From Hemicordylus capensis (lineage: Eukaryota; Chordata; Lepidosauria; Squamata; Cordylidae), in contig NC_069665.1 of NCBI RefSeq assembly GCF_027244095.1, positions 560,501 to 624,500 on the forward strand: a stretch of 64,000 nucleotides of DNA, in the 5' to 3' direction. Every line of letters starts with the position of its first letter. Within the stretch, counting starts at the first letter, position 1. The notes beneath the pieces are model-generated. The model had not been told where the DNA came from, made no database searches, and worked only from the letters and a program-made list of their open reading frames with translations. The translations under genes were made by a program, and so were the position numbers. This document shows, piece by piece, positions 11,060 to 23,200 of the stretch.

Positions 11060-12860
11060 GGGCCTGTCTGGATCTGGCTCCTGTGGCCGGGCCTGGCTCA
11101 GCTGCCTGGCAACCTGGGGGGGCGGCTGCTGCGGCTGCTGCTGCTGCTGCTGCATGTTTAGCATTGCTACGAGTGTGTCCAGGTGAGGGAGGAAGCGAAC
11201 CTGGGTTTCCTCAGGGAGGGGGCAGGTGGGAGCCGCAGTGCCATCTGCTTCCTTCCCCGCCCAGGGGTGCGCTTGCAGAAGCCGTGGCGGAGCAGGGCCT
11301 GGTGGTCCTCCTCCTGGCTGGTGGGGGGAGCCCAGAAACCCCCTCCCAGCCTGAGTCACGCCCAGCAGCGGGGCCTGAGGCTGCCTGTGTGGCCAGCCGC
11401 CTAGCCGGGCCACAAGGGGTGACCCTGATTCTATTCAGGCCCCTCTTCGGTTTATTGGGGGGGGGCTAACTAGGCCAGGCAGGCAGCTGGGCTTGCCACG
11501 GCCCCCCAGACTGGAGGATGAAAAGCACCAGGGCCCTGCAGGCAGGAATGGCTGCTCAGGGTCTGGATGGGGTGACCCCCTCCATCTCCGCGGGGGGGGG
11601 GGGGCTGCAGAGGTCATGCAAGGAAGGGTCCTCTTCGCCGTCCAGGCAGGCAGGAGTGGCCCGTTGGGGAGTGGAGAGAGAGACAATCCACCAGCACCCC
11701 AGATGGGGAAGGGGGGCATTCCCCAGCCGCACCGGCTTCCCTGGTGCCAAACGCCCGGTTCTTCCACGGGTGGGCCAATCACAAGCCGCGGGAGACACAC
11801 AGCACTCCCCCCCCCCCCTGGTAAAGGTGGCGGCAATAGGACGGGGAAGCCAGCCACAGGTAGGGGGCGCCTCGGGGAGCAGCTGGGCTTCCTGCCCCAC
11901 AGCCAGAAAGAGGGCTGGCCCAAGCAATTCCCTGACCCGAAACACCAGCCTTGGCAAAGGAGGGTTAGGGTTAGCATGGCTTCCCGACAGAAGGAGAGGG
12001 AGACCCCTCTCCCCCCCCCCGCCCCACTGCTCTTTGCTGCAGGCACTGGTGGGGGCAATGCTGCTGTCCTGAGCAGCCCCCCCCACCTCCCAGCCCCCCC
12101 CCCGCTCTGGCACACCATCCGCAGCTTAGACTCTGGCCCTTAGAGGGACTCTCCCCCTCCCAGGGGCCCTTCCAGAAATAGTTGGGGCTGAAATGAGAGA
12201 GCCCGGATTCTTTCTTGCCCAGTCCCAGGAGGGAGGGAGGGGGGGCGGGCGGGCGGGCGAGGGGGGCAGCAGCAGCAGCACTTTGTGGTGATGGGCAGGC
12301 AGGAGGGGGTCTCCCCATTGGCCAGGCCTGGTGGCCGAGGCTTCTGCCAGGGACCCAAGAAGACCCTGGGGGTGGGGAGTGGCCCCAACCAGGCAGGACA
12401 CCAGAGGTCAGCTGGGCTGGGAGGAAAAGAATCTGGGGAGGGGGGGCTCCGGAGGAGAAAGCCCCCCCCCCACAAGAAGAAGTCCTTCTCCTCCTCCTCT
12501 CTCCTGTCACTGCCGGTTGAGGCCCTGTGCTGGCATTGCAACTGCCCGAGGTGGCCAGGATGGGAGCCAGCCCACCCTCGGGGTGGAGAGGAGGTGGGGG
12601 CACTGCTGCTTGGGCAGCACGGCCCCACTCCTGGCACCACCCAGCGGGTCCCCCCCCGTCCCGCTGCTGCTGCTGGGGGGTGACGGCCCCCTCCTCCTTT
12701 GGGTGCCTGGCCGTTGGCATCCGAGGAGGGCCTGGCCGGCCACACACCTTCCCCTGCCAGAGGAAAAGCTCTTGATGGGTGGCCGTGAGGGGAGGGTGCC
12801 ATGCCTGGGAAGAGGCATTCCCTGAGTGTGCCCCCCCCCCACATTCACTGAGCTGAACTC
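11060..12860. other. Unassigned GC-rich sequence
   Basis: There is a short (CTG)n tract at about 11136-11153 and homopolymer C/G runs. Open frames on both strands lack homology and splice context. No gene could be supported. Confidence 0.3.
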
Positions 12861-12864
12861 GTGG

Positions 12865-13098
12865 CATGTGGGCGCAGTGGGGAGATGCTTGACTAACAAG
12901 TGGAAGGTGGCCGGTTCAAATTCCTGCTGGTACTCGATCAGGCAGCAGGGACACAGGAAGGTGCTGAAAGTCAACATCATCTCACATTGCGCGGGAGGAG
13001 GCCATGGTCAACCCCTCCTGTATTCTACCAAAGACAACCCCAGGGCTCTGTGGCCACCAGGAGTCGAAATCGGCTTGATGGCAGACTTGACTTGACTT
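12865..13098 (+). mobile_element. tRNA-derived SINE with BovB-like tail
   Basis: The head agatgcttgactaacaag is followed by B box ggttcaaattc, the shared body gccatggtcaacccctcc and ctaccaaagacaacccc, and the tail gtcgaaatcggcttgatgg with cttgacttgac. The same architecture occurs at 21246-21445. A tRNA head plus BovB-type tail is the layout of squamate (Sauria-type) SINEs. Confidence 0.75.
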
Positions 13099-13199
13099 TA
13101 TGGTGGGTGGAAGGTGGATTTCTAGGTGTTTCTTCTTGGTTCCCCACAATGCAACCAGACCTTTGCCATTTCTCAGGAGAAGGCCAGGGTGGAGGGCTG

Positions 13200-13270
13200 G
13201 GCACTGGTGTGTGTGTGGGGTGTGTGTGTGTGTGTGTTACCCTCCTGCAAGGGTGTGTGTGTGTGTGCTA
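13200..13270. repeat. Interrupted (GT)n tracts
   Basis: Several short GT runs are separated by unique bases. Confidence 0.8.
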
Positions 13271-13304
13271 ATGCATGCTTGCACACTTTGTGCCTGTCAG
13301 ATGG

Positions 13305-13460
13305 ACATGTATTTATGATTTATGTATTTACTAAATGTATATTCCACTCCAAGGAGCCCAGAATGGTGTACATGGTTCTGTTTATCCTCACAACAACAGC
13401 CCTGTGCGGTAGGCTAGGCAGAGAGAGACGTGACTGGCCCAGGAGAGTCACCCAGTGAGG
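13305..13460 (-). mobile_element. LINE/SINE 3'-end fragment, reversed
   Basis: The block tatcctcacaacaacagcc, then taggctaggcagagag and gtcacccagtgagg, is the reverse complement of the conserved 3' body of the tRNA-headed SINE at 8842-9066. Confidence 0.5.
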
Positions 13461-14233
13461 TTAAGGAAGGTGGAGGAAAAAACCCTCCGGGGCCAGTATT
13501 TTCTCTACAGAACTTGAAAGGAAAATATTTATCTGATTGTTTGGTCTCAGAAACATTGCGCTAACCAGACTGGGAGAGTCAAGTCTGCAGAAATACAAGT
13601 GGTGCGTCATGTGACTGATTCATTCGGCCTGGAAGAGGACGGTCGAGTCTGCATTGCTGGCTGGAGGGAGGCAGCAGCGGGGCGGGGGGGGCGGAAGGAG
13701 CGGAAGGGTGGCCCCGCCCATCTTGGGGCTAAACAGGTCCCGCAGGTTTTGGCATTATAAGAAAACCCTGCTTGACCACAAGCACCACGGCAGGTGGGCG
13801 CGCAGGCCAGAGGGTGGGACGAGTTCCTGCTCCCGCTGCCGGCAACTGACTCGTCGCCCGGGACTATCCTCCTGGGAGAAGCGGCCGCTGCCAGCCCGTG
13901 TAGAGCGCCCCTCTCTCCCCCGGCCCCCGCCACGAAGGACTGGCGGCCGGGGAGCGTCCTCCCTCCCTCCCGGGGCGGTGGGTGAGCGCCCACCCCACGG
14001 GGCCGCCTGCACCCGGTGGCGGGGAGCCGCGCAGGGCTGCCGGACGTCGGCTGTCCGAGCAGCCTGCAAAGCCCCCCAGCAGGAGGGGAATTCACTGAAG
14101 GGGCGGGCAGGGCTCGGGTTACAGCGCCGGCCGGGCTCACTCTGCGGCTGCGGGCCGGGCCGGCCTGGCCTGGGGGAGGCGGAGAGCTCCGCTGGGTAGC
14201 AGCGCCCACCCCAGGCTGCCGCCGCCGCCGCAC

Positions 14234-14269
14234 ATGGAGGGCGCCGGAGGAGACGCACAAGGCCGCTAG
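14234..14269 (+). CDS. Upstream ORF of 11 codons before the PLEKHG4 start
   Basis: ATG at 14234 opens an 11-codon frame (MEGAGGDAQGR) ending with TAG at 14267-14269, 19 bases before the proposed main ATG. If exon 1 reaches upstream as predicted, this uORF would be in the 5' UTR and could limit translation. It has no recognisable conservation. Confidence 0.35.
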   Translation: MEGAGGDAQGR

Positions 14270-14288
14270 CGGGGGCTGGGGGGTCGCC

Positions 14289-14291
14289 ATG
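14289..14291 (+). CDS. PLEKHG4: PLEKHG4 exon 1, coding part: ATG directly at the splice donor
   Basis: An ATG in strong Kozak context (gtcgccATG) is followed at once by a consensus gtgagt donor at 14292. Joined to exon 2 it reads Met-Asp-Ser-Gln-Ser-Leu-Asp, and the next base (G) completes ATGG. Exon 2 has no in-frame ATG, and the first in-frame ATG of exon 3 lies after the conserved N-terminal domain, so an upstream start is needed. ARHGEF40 also starts only a few residues before the matching CVQSTLAALYPPF motif. The upstream limit of the exon is unknown, probably near 13780. This is inference from frame, phase and signals; no transcript was seen. Confidence 0.62.
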
Positions 14292-17200
14292 GTGAGTAGC
14301 AGCAGCAGCAGCAGCAGTGGGAAGGGGGGTCTGCATGCCCCACCGCCCGACCGGCGCCCCAATGCAAGAAGGGTCCGGCGGCCGTCCCGCCGTCTCTCGC
14401 CCACGCGGGCTTGTGGCGGACTGTTCCGCAGGCGACGACCTCCCCGCGCGTTTTTACGGCCCACAGAAGGGAGCCGGTGCTCGGCGCCGAAGGGCTTCGC
14501 TTTGGGGCATCCACCTTGGCCCCACCACCTGGCGCGAGGCGAGCAGAGCTGCCCTTTGCGTGGGGGGACGGCAACCCACCGGGGAGCTCTTCTGCGCAGC
14601 CGCCTCGCAATGATGAACGCGAGTTGCCCACGAGCAGGGAGGCGCTTTCCGTAGTAGCCCCCAGTCCTGTCCACGGGGCTTGCGCAGGAGCAGCTCTCGG
14701 TGGGTCGTCGGCCCGGGCTATAAAGCCTGGGGAGAAGCTCGTGGGCCCCCGGGGGTTCCTTCTCCCGCAGTCCTGCTTACAGCCTCCCTGGAGGCAGCTG
14801 GCGGAGCGGGGCCCACCTCCGGGGGGGGGACAGCAGCACAGCACAGCCCCGCCGCCTGCCCTCCTCCCTTGCAGGCCAGGCAGGGGGGCCCCGGGGCCGC
14901 GAAGCGGGGCGGGGGCTTGGGGGCTTCCCTCCAGCTCTCGGCGGCTCCGAGTCGAGCGCGTCCGTCGTCCGTCCTCCGCGCGTGAGGCCGCTTAGGCCAG
15001 GGGGCGAGGCCTGGGGCTTAGCCGGGCAGAGACTGGCAGGGGGTGCCTTCCTTCAGGGGACCCACCGGACGGACGGCTTCCTTCCCTCCTTGCAAGCAGG
15101 AGGCGGCGGGGATGGGGAGGCGCAGCTGCCTCTGCTTCCCAGCGCTCTCCTTGCTCCTCTCTCTCCCGCCCCAACAGGTAGAGCGGTGCAGTTGACCTCT
15201 GTAGCTCTACCTGATGAATGGCCAGCCTGCAGGCTGTGCTCAGCGTGGGAGAGAGAGGAGCAAATGGCGCTTGGGAAGGAGAGGCGGCTGCACCTCCGCT
15301 CCCGCAGCTTCTTAGGACCAGCCACTCCTGCTTGAGCCTATGGAACTCCCTGCCATAGGATGTGGCCACTCACTCCATTGGCATCCATCCACACTGAACA
15401 ATGGCTGACATCCATGGAGAATGGCCAGGAGAGGGAGGGAGGTGGAGTGCCTGCGTCTGGGGGCAGCCGGCCTGTGGACACCAGGGGGAAGGGGGCCAAC
15501 ACTGGGGGGGGGGCTTGTTTTCATGCCCTGCTTGTGAGTTGCTTGAAATGTGTGACAGTTGGGCAGAGGGTGATGGGCCAGAAGAACTTGTGGTCTGACC
15601 CAGATGGGCCTGCCGTAGGCGCTCAGGGGCCCCCCTTTCAGGGGCGTAACTATAAGAGTGTCAGCATGGTGTAGTGGTTAGAGTGCTGGACTAGGACCAG
15701 GGAGACCCGAGTTCAAATCCCCATCCAGCCATGAAACTAGCTGGGTGACTCTGGGCCAGTCACGTCTCTCTCAGCCTAACCTACTTCGCAGGGTTGTTGT
15801 GAAAGAGAAATTCAAGTATGTAGTACACCGCTCTGGGCGCCTTGGAGGAAGAGCGGGATATAAAATGTAAAATAAAATAATAATAATAGGGCAAGGGGAG
15901 ACAGTTGTCTGGGGGCCCACTGGCTGGGGGGGACAGAGGCAAGTCACATGACTGACTCCCCCAGCCGCGCACCCGCCCAGGCTTCCTTCAGTTGTATTCA
16001 TCCTCTGAAACTGATGTGGGTGTTCAGACCTGGAGCGACCAGGTCTTTCTCCAATACCATTCAGTGACGTCCATCGTCCACAATTTACAAAACCCTTTAA
16101 AACATAATTTAGGATGATGCTCTATTGTGGCACATAGGAGAGAGATATATATAAATATTAACTTCAGTGGTGGGGGGGGCATTTTAAAATCTTGTCTCTG
16201 GGTCCACTCCAACCTTGCTACTTCCCTGCCCCCCTTGCAGGCTGCTCTCCCTTGAACCCCCCCCAGGCCCCCCCCACTGCCTTCAGAGTCTGTCCTCTGT
16301 TTGGATGGGTCACCCCCAGAATCCTGTCTCTTTTGTGGGGGGGAGGGGAGACATGTACCCATGTTTACCCGAACAGAAGGCAACGCTGAATTTAAGACGG
16401 CCCCCTTTTAAATAGAGGCAGCTTACACCTATTTGCCCAGCTGGAGCAGGACTCTGGATTTGAGATGACCCCCCCAGTTTCTGCCCTCAGAGAACCGGGG
16501 GAAAAACCGAGGGGTGGTTTTGGCTGCACAGAGTGTGCAAGGGTGCTGCTTCCAAGGGGCAACCCACCCTTGGGCTCCTAGCTGGAAAGGGGGCCCACCG
16601 TCTTCTGCAGGGCACCCCTTCCCGGCCCGGCTCCTGAGCCTGGCTCTGGGCGGCGGCTGCCTCCTGCTCAGGCGCTTGGCCGGTCTCTTCCGGAGTGGGT
16701 GGTGGGTGGTGGGTGGTGGGGTGATTGCTCTGGGCAGCCGGGGGCTCTTTCTGCTGGATCAGCCCGAGCTGCTTGTGCAGGCCTGGCAGGCAGAAAAGGC
16801 CGATGAGGTGGGTGTGCCCCCCCCCGTGCCCCCCCCGCAAGCGCTAGGGATGTGTCTGGGCTTCCTGAGTGGGATGCCTCTGCCGCCGCCCCCCCCCCCC
16901 CCGCAGCCAGCCCGCTTGAGGGCCCTGGGCGCACTTCCGCTGCTTCCTCTCCGCGCAGCCCCCCCTCCCGCCCACGCCCCACAAAGGGGGCTCCTTGTCT
17001 CTGCTCTCTAAGGAAGCGTCTGGTGCTCACAGAGGGCACTTTGTGTTCGGGGCTGCCCATCCGCCGCGCTCACCGGGGTGGGGGCCGCGCTGCTTTTTTC
17101 CTGGGCCTGCCTGGAGGAGGGAGAAACCTGCCCAGCAGCACACGCTTGTGTGCATGGGCCCTCCCTGCATCTGATTGGGCGGGGCAAATGGGGGGCAGGG

Positions 17201-20200
17201 GGGGCTGGGGGAGCGCCCCGTCTTCTGCTGCAGCTCAGGGGGGGCCCTTTCCTGCTCATCCCTCTCTCCAGGGCCAGCTCCAGCTCCCGCACTCAGTCCT
17301 GGAAGGCCAGAGCTCATGGCAGAGGGGGAGGAGGAGGGGGGGGCCCTCTGAGCTGTGGCTCCATGCTCCTGGGATTGGGGGACGGAGGCAGATGTGACCC
17401 CCTCCCCCCGCCCAGCACCTCTCTCCTGCTTGCTTGAGGGAGAGCAGCCGCTGGAAGCGGGGAGTCAGGCACCGGCAGGAACTCCTCGGCGGGGCGGGGG
17501 GAGCCCTGCGCCTTCTTGGCCTCAGGAGCTCCTCTGTGCTCTCCAGCCCTGGGTGCAGCAGGCTCCCTGGATCGTGGCCACTAACAGAGGAATGTAGGAA
17601 GCTGCCGTATACGGAGTCAGGCCCTGGGTCCATCGAGCTCTGGAGTTGTCTACCCAGACCGGCAGCAGCGGCTTCTCCCAGGTTGCAGGCAGGAGCCTCT
17701 CTTGGAGATGCTGCCAGGGAGGGGGCTTGGGACCTTCTTCTGCTCTTCCCAGAGCGGCAGCTCCATCCCTTGAGAGGGGGAATCTCTTCCAGTGCTGCTC
17801 ACACTTCTAGTCTCGCTTTCATATGCAACCACCAGGGCAGACCCTGCTTAGCTCAGGGGACCAGTCCTGCTTGCTCCCACCAGACCGGCTCTCCTCCTCT
17901 AGACTTATTTCCACCTGTGCCTCCTCCCTCTCTCTCTGCAGTGGCTTCCCTCTTCCCCAGGGTGATGTGGCCCAGTTATTCTGCACCCCTCAGGCGCCAC
18001 CTGGATGGAGCCCCACTTCTGGGCCCTCCGAGGAGGCAGGAGGGCAGCCAGTCAGCTGCGTGTGATGAGCGCCCGCCCCACACCCGGGATGTGTCTGAGC
18101 CCCCTCCCTCCCTCCCTCCCTCCCTCTGCAGCAGCAGCAGCAGCAGGGGCCAGAGTGCTGGGCGGCTGCTGCTGCTGCTTGGCTCCCCGCCCGCCCGCCC
18201 TGCCGGGGACTTTCAGGGGCGCCCCCCCCGCATGTCTGAGAAAATGGAGCCCTTTAACTCTGCGCTCAGCAGCAGCATGAGTGGGCTGAGCACCATCTGT
18301 GGCTGGCATCCCGCCATTCTCTCTGGGAGCGCTTGGCCTTTCAGGCCCGGCCACTCTGCGCGCTCCCTGCCCTTCGCAAGGGAGGGGACCCCCCCACACA
18401 CACCCGCACCTCCTGCCTCTTCTTCACCCACTGGCCTCCACTACCCGGCGGGAGTTGCAGGCCCCGTGGAATGTTGTGGACCCCCTCCCAAGTGGGGTGC
18501 TTAGCGGCAGCGGCAGCTCAGCAGGTGAGGCTTGCTGTGGTGGGACCCCCTGCTGCATTTCAGGGCCTTGTGGTGCTGCTCAATGCACAGGAGCAGGGCC
18601 AGGAAAGGAAATGGCAACCGTGTCAAGGCTGACAGTCTTCCCAGCGGTGGAACTCTTGGCCAGGAAGAGCTGTACCTGCTGAGCTCCTGCCTGCTGAGTG
18701 ACTGTCGAAGAGGGCATTGATTCTTCCTCTGTCAGGAAGAAGGACGTGCTCGCCTCCTTGCGCGGCATCCCAGCAGGGTGGGAAGGAAGCCGCCTGGCCC
18801 TAAGCCCGACCCCATCGGCCAAGGCGGGCTGGACCCGCGCAGAGCCCCTGTGTGCTGGGGCCCCTCGGGGCGCCCCTCGCTCAGCACTCTCTCTCCCGGA
18901 CTGGCAGCGGCTGCTCCAAGGCCTCGCCCAGCCCTGCTCCCAGGAGATGCTGCGGCCCCCTCCCGCCTGCCTGCCCAGCCGGTCCTCTGCCGCTGAGCTG
19001 CAGCCTCACCCCCCGTTTCCCCCCGAAGGGTCTGGCTTGGGGGTGTCCACGGTGGGGCTTCAGGGCCCCCTAGAGCAGGTCTTTCCATGCGCCGCTACAT
19101 GGCGCAGCCCTCGCCAGCTCGAGGGAGGCCAGGCTGACCGCTCTCCACTGCAGGGAGCAGCTGCTCTGTGCATGGCCAGAGCTGCTGTGGATTCCTCTGC
19201 CTGCTGCTTGTTGCTGGGCAGAGGTTGCATTTGGGGCCCCAGAGGTGGCGGCGGCGGCCATGTGTCGCTCGCGGGAGATCAGTTTCATCTTGCACTCCTC
19301 TGTGGGGCGTGGAGTGCTGGGTGTGTCTCTTCAAGGAGGACCAGGAGTGAGCTGTGCGGGGGGGGGGCAAAGGACACCCAGCTGCCTCTCCTTGCCAAGC
19401 ACCTCTCATTTGCTCCCCTCTCTCCCACCCCGTGCGCTGCCTGCAAGCTGGCCATTCATCAGGTTAATCGCACAGCTCTACCTGTTGAATGGCCAGCCTG
19501 AGGCAGCACTGCTCTCATTAATGCTGGGGCGGGAGAGTGAGGAGCAAATGGAGCTGGCAAGGAGAGGGCGCTCTTCCTCCTTTGCCCCCCCCAATTGTTA
19601 GGAGGAGCCACTCCTGAGGAGGACCTGCTCCAGTTCTCTGATGCTGGAACTGCTGACAGTGTGGTCTTGTGAGGAGGGTGCACACACCTCTGGGTTTTTT
19701 CAGGGGGGGTGCTTCTTGGGGGTTTCATTGAGGTGGAATAGATGGGGTGGGGCTGGATGCTGGTGGGGGGTGCGTGCGAGAGAAGAAGCCAACGGCTGGG
19801 CATCTCCTGGGCAGGTGCTTTGCCCTCCTCCTGCCCCCAGGAAATCAGCTGGGCACCAAGCGGCCGCCCCCAAGAGGTGCCCCCGCGCAGTGTCCAAGAG
19901 GGGGCCCAGCCGGGTGCAACTCCGGGATCCCAGCGCCATCTGCCAGGTGCGCCTGGGCACCCCCTCCGGGACAAGGGGAAACCCCCCTGGCACTCCTCTC
20001 CAGCCGGGCTCTGCTCAGGGGGCACCTGGCCACATCCCGCCTCCCACGCAGCACCAGTGGGGGGCAAGGCCTGTGCTGCCGTTGGGGGGACGGCTCCCTC
20101 CCCACTCCTGGCACCATCCTTTGGGCCTCGGCAGGCTCCCTGGAGGTGAGCGCAGGTGGTGCCCCTGCCCGGGGGGGGGACCTCCTCGCTCAGTGGGCCA

Positions 20201-23200
20201 GGGAGGGGCACCTGGAGGACTCCCACCCTTGGGGGCTTGTGCTGCCTGGGGTCCATCTTGAGCCCCACCCTCTTTATTTATGCCTTTAGAGCAGGTTTAG
20301 GGGGTTCGACTTGAGTGTGGGGTCACTTGGATGTAGGTCTTGCCCAAGGATTTTGAGGAGCGGGGGGGGGGGGGTCTCCTGCTTGCAGTAGCAGTCCTGG
20401 CCACAAGATGGTGCTCTTCTGATCCATCCCCAGAAGAGACCGGATTTCGCAGCTCAGGGTTGCTGTTCAGGCCTTCCTGCAGCTTGTCCAGACAGCTGGC
20501 TTGACCGCCGGTTTTCTGCGAGGCTTTACTGCAAGTTGGAAGTTTTGGGGGGGGGGTTTGCCCCCCAAAAACCGATGCCAAAAGTGGATTTTTCTTACCC
20601 CGCATATAAATCGGGCTGTACTCTACGGGCGATGAAAAGCCCGAATTGTGTGTGAAGTGTCCCCCCCCTGAGCTCTCAGGGATTTTGGGGTAAATCTGGC
20701 TGATATGTGAACGCAGCCCCTCCATTCCGGAGGAGATGAGACCCCAAAGCACAAAGGGTGTGATAAGCTTCCTGGGTCCTCCTTGAGCTGTTCTGCTTGA
20801 CTGAAAGCAGGACTGGACTGATTCCGGGTTCTTGTAGCCCCCACAGGAAGGGGACGACCCCCCCCCCAGCCGCCGCCAGAGTGAGGCGTGTGGTGGGGGG
20901 AGGGGCTGGAGAAGGGGTGGCAGCCTCACTGGCCAATGCAGTGGAGGGATGTCAAGGCCCAGCGGCAAGCTCTGGGTGGTGAGCTGGCAACCCTTCCTGC
21001 AGGGGCTGGCTTGTGATTACAAGTGTGCACGTGAGAACCTGTGTTTTTTCTGCCTCGCTTTGACCTAACCTCATCCTCAAGAGCCATGGGGGCACCAAAG
21101 CAGGCAGCCCAGGTTGCTTCTCTCTCCTGCCCCACCCGAGAGTTGTGCTGCCTGCAGGCTGGTGATCTGTCCGGCAGAGCTGGAGGATTACAAAGGCAGT
21201 ACTATGCTGATGAAAAGTGACCGTTGGCCTCTGGTGGAGGAGGAGGATTTAGCAGTGGCTCAGCGGGAAATGCTTGACTAACAAGCAGAAGGTTGCTGGT
21301 TCGAATCCCCGCTGGTACTCTGTCCGCCAGCGGTGAAAGGCATCATCATCTCAGACTTTGTGGGAGGAGGCCATGGTCAACCCCTCTTGTATTCTACCAA
21401 AGACAACCCCAGGGCGACACCGACTTGACGGCACACTTTACTTTTACTTTAGAAAAGAGCAGGTTTGGGAGAAGCCTCTGTTTTGCATTTTAATGGGGTA
21501 TTTAGTATGCAATCAACTTTGCATGCCAATTTGGGTGGGGTGGATAATACATTGAAACAGATGAGGCAGCCCAGCCGCCTGCAGACAGTGCTGGATTTAG
21601 GCACAAGCTAAGCAAATTACAGCTTAGGGTTTAATTAAAAAAAAAAAAAAGACAACAAAATACTACAAGTTCTATGTAATGTATTTTCCTTTAAAGGTAT
21701 TTCTAACACAAACAGGCTCATTGCACAATCACTGTTTTTGTTAGATTATTAGTTTTTTATTGTATCTTTGCTAAGAAAAAAGAGTTCTTGGTTTTTCCAA
21801 TTATTCCTAAAAAGAGTTCTTGGTTATTCCTATTTCATTGTCCCTTTGGAGACTCTTAAGCGGGATGTAGCTTCGGACCTCAGCATGCCACGGGCCTGCA
21901 GAAAAAGGAGAAGTTGCAGATGACACGGAGTTTGCGTGCTTGAGCAGCTGGGGAGCCAAGTGCCGCTCTGATGGCGACAGAGAAATGGGAGGCCGAGGTG
22001 GCGGCCGGGGGAGCCCTGGAGCCTTTCGGCCCCCCTCCTCTTCGGTCTGTGGCAGAAGCCCGAGGCCTGAGAGAAGGCAAGAGCACAGGGGTCTTCTTGG
22101 GCCTGCGCTGATGATGGACAGACTCCCCCTGCAAGGCTGCTGGTGGCCGTTAATTCCTTGTGGGCTGCCAGTCTGTGCCTCGGGATGCCCTTTGCCCTCC
22201 AGAACGAGGCCTTTCTCAGGCATTCCGGAGGCTGGTATGCCAGGCCATTCACAAACAGATCCAGGGAACAGGCCTGTGGACATGGGCCCTTGGCGCGCCT
22301 GGACGCCCATCTCCGCCCATGTTTTGGCACCCATCCCTCTGTGCACAAAGGCCTCTTTTTCCAGTCACGTGTCAACGCTCCACCCTCCTTTGATCTGCAG
22401 GGAAATGCTGGAGCACGTGAGGCTGCTGGAGTTTGAACAGGCGCGATGGTGGGAGGGGACGGCCCCTCTTGTGGCTGCAGAGCTGCTCTGCCGATAAGGC
22501 CAGACCCGGGGCCAACCCGCCCTGCACGGTCCGTTCGGCTGGCGGGCAGCGCCGCTCCGAGTCCTTCCCCAGCCCTGCGGCCTGCCTGAGAGCAGCCCTC
22601 TGACCTGGCAGTGCCAGGATCTGAACCCGGGTCTTTCTGCGTGCAAAGCGGTCAAAGGGTGAGGGCACGCAGGACCAATCGGGCAGGTGGAAGGGGGCTC
22701 TGTGTGTGTTTGCGGAGCGCTCCTTTGGGACCAGCCTCCTTCCGACCGGGGATGGCTGAGATGTCGAGAGCAAAGGTCATGCCTGGCGGAAGGGCCCCCG
22801 CTGCCCCCGCCCCCACTGTGTCGCCAGCCTCTTTGCCAAGACACCCTGCCGCCCCCACGTGGCCGAGAGGTGCGCCTGGCCATGCCCCCCCCTGAGACGC
22901 CGCGGGGGGGGGGCCTCCAGGCACTCCCTAAACGACCCCCCGCCCACACCCCTGGGCCATGCAGGCCCCCTCCCCGTCTCTCTCTCATCAGCTGACACCA
23001 CAGCCCGGGCGTTTTGGGTTCCTCCTTGTTTTATTGGGGGGGGGGGGTTATCCCAGCTGCCAGCAGTTCCCCACCAGTTCTTCAGTGCCCTGGGAAAACT
23101 GCTTCCCGGCTGTGCCACGCCCCCCCTACTGCTGGGGAGAACTGGGGTGGCCCTCGCTTGCATGCATCTGCCAGCCCAAGGCCGGGGGGGGGCGCTGGGT

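Larger units (their letters stand above)
13640..15010 (+). promoter_or_regulatory. CpG island and probable PLEKHG4 promoter/first exon
   Basis: A CG-dense stretch has a GC box (ccccgccc, about 13713) and a TATA-like cattataag near 13752, which would put a start site around 13780. It includes the exon-1 donor at 14292. The donor is followed by an (AGC)n run at 14297-14319. The island extends about 700 bp into intron 1. Confidence 0.5.

Noticed and set aside
11962-11980. Telomere-like gggttagggttag
   Set aside because: Only two units, as also at about 43790; too short to call an interstitial telomere.
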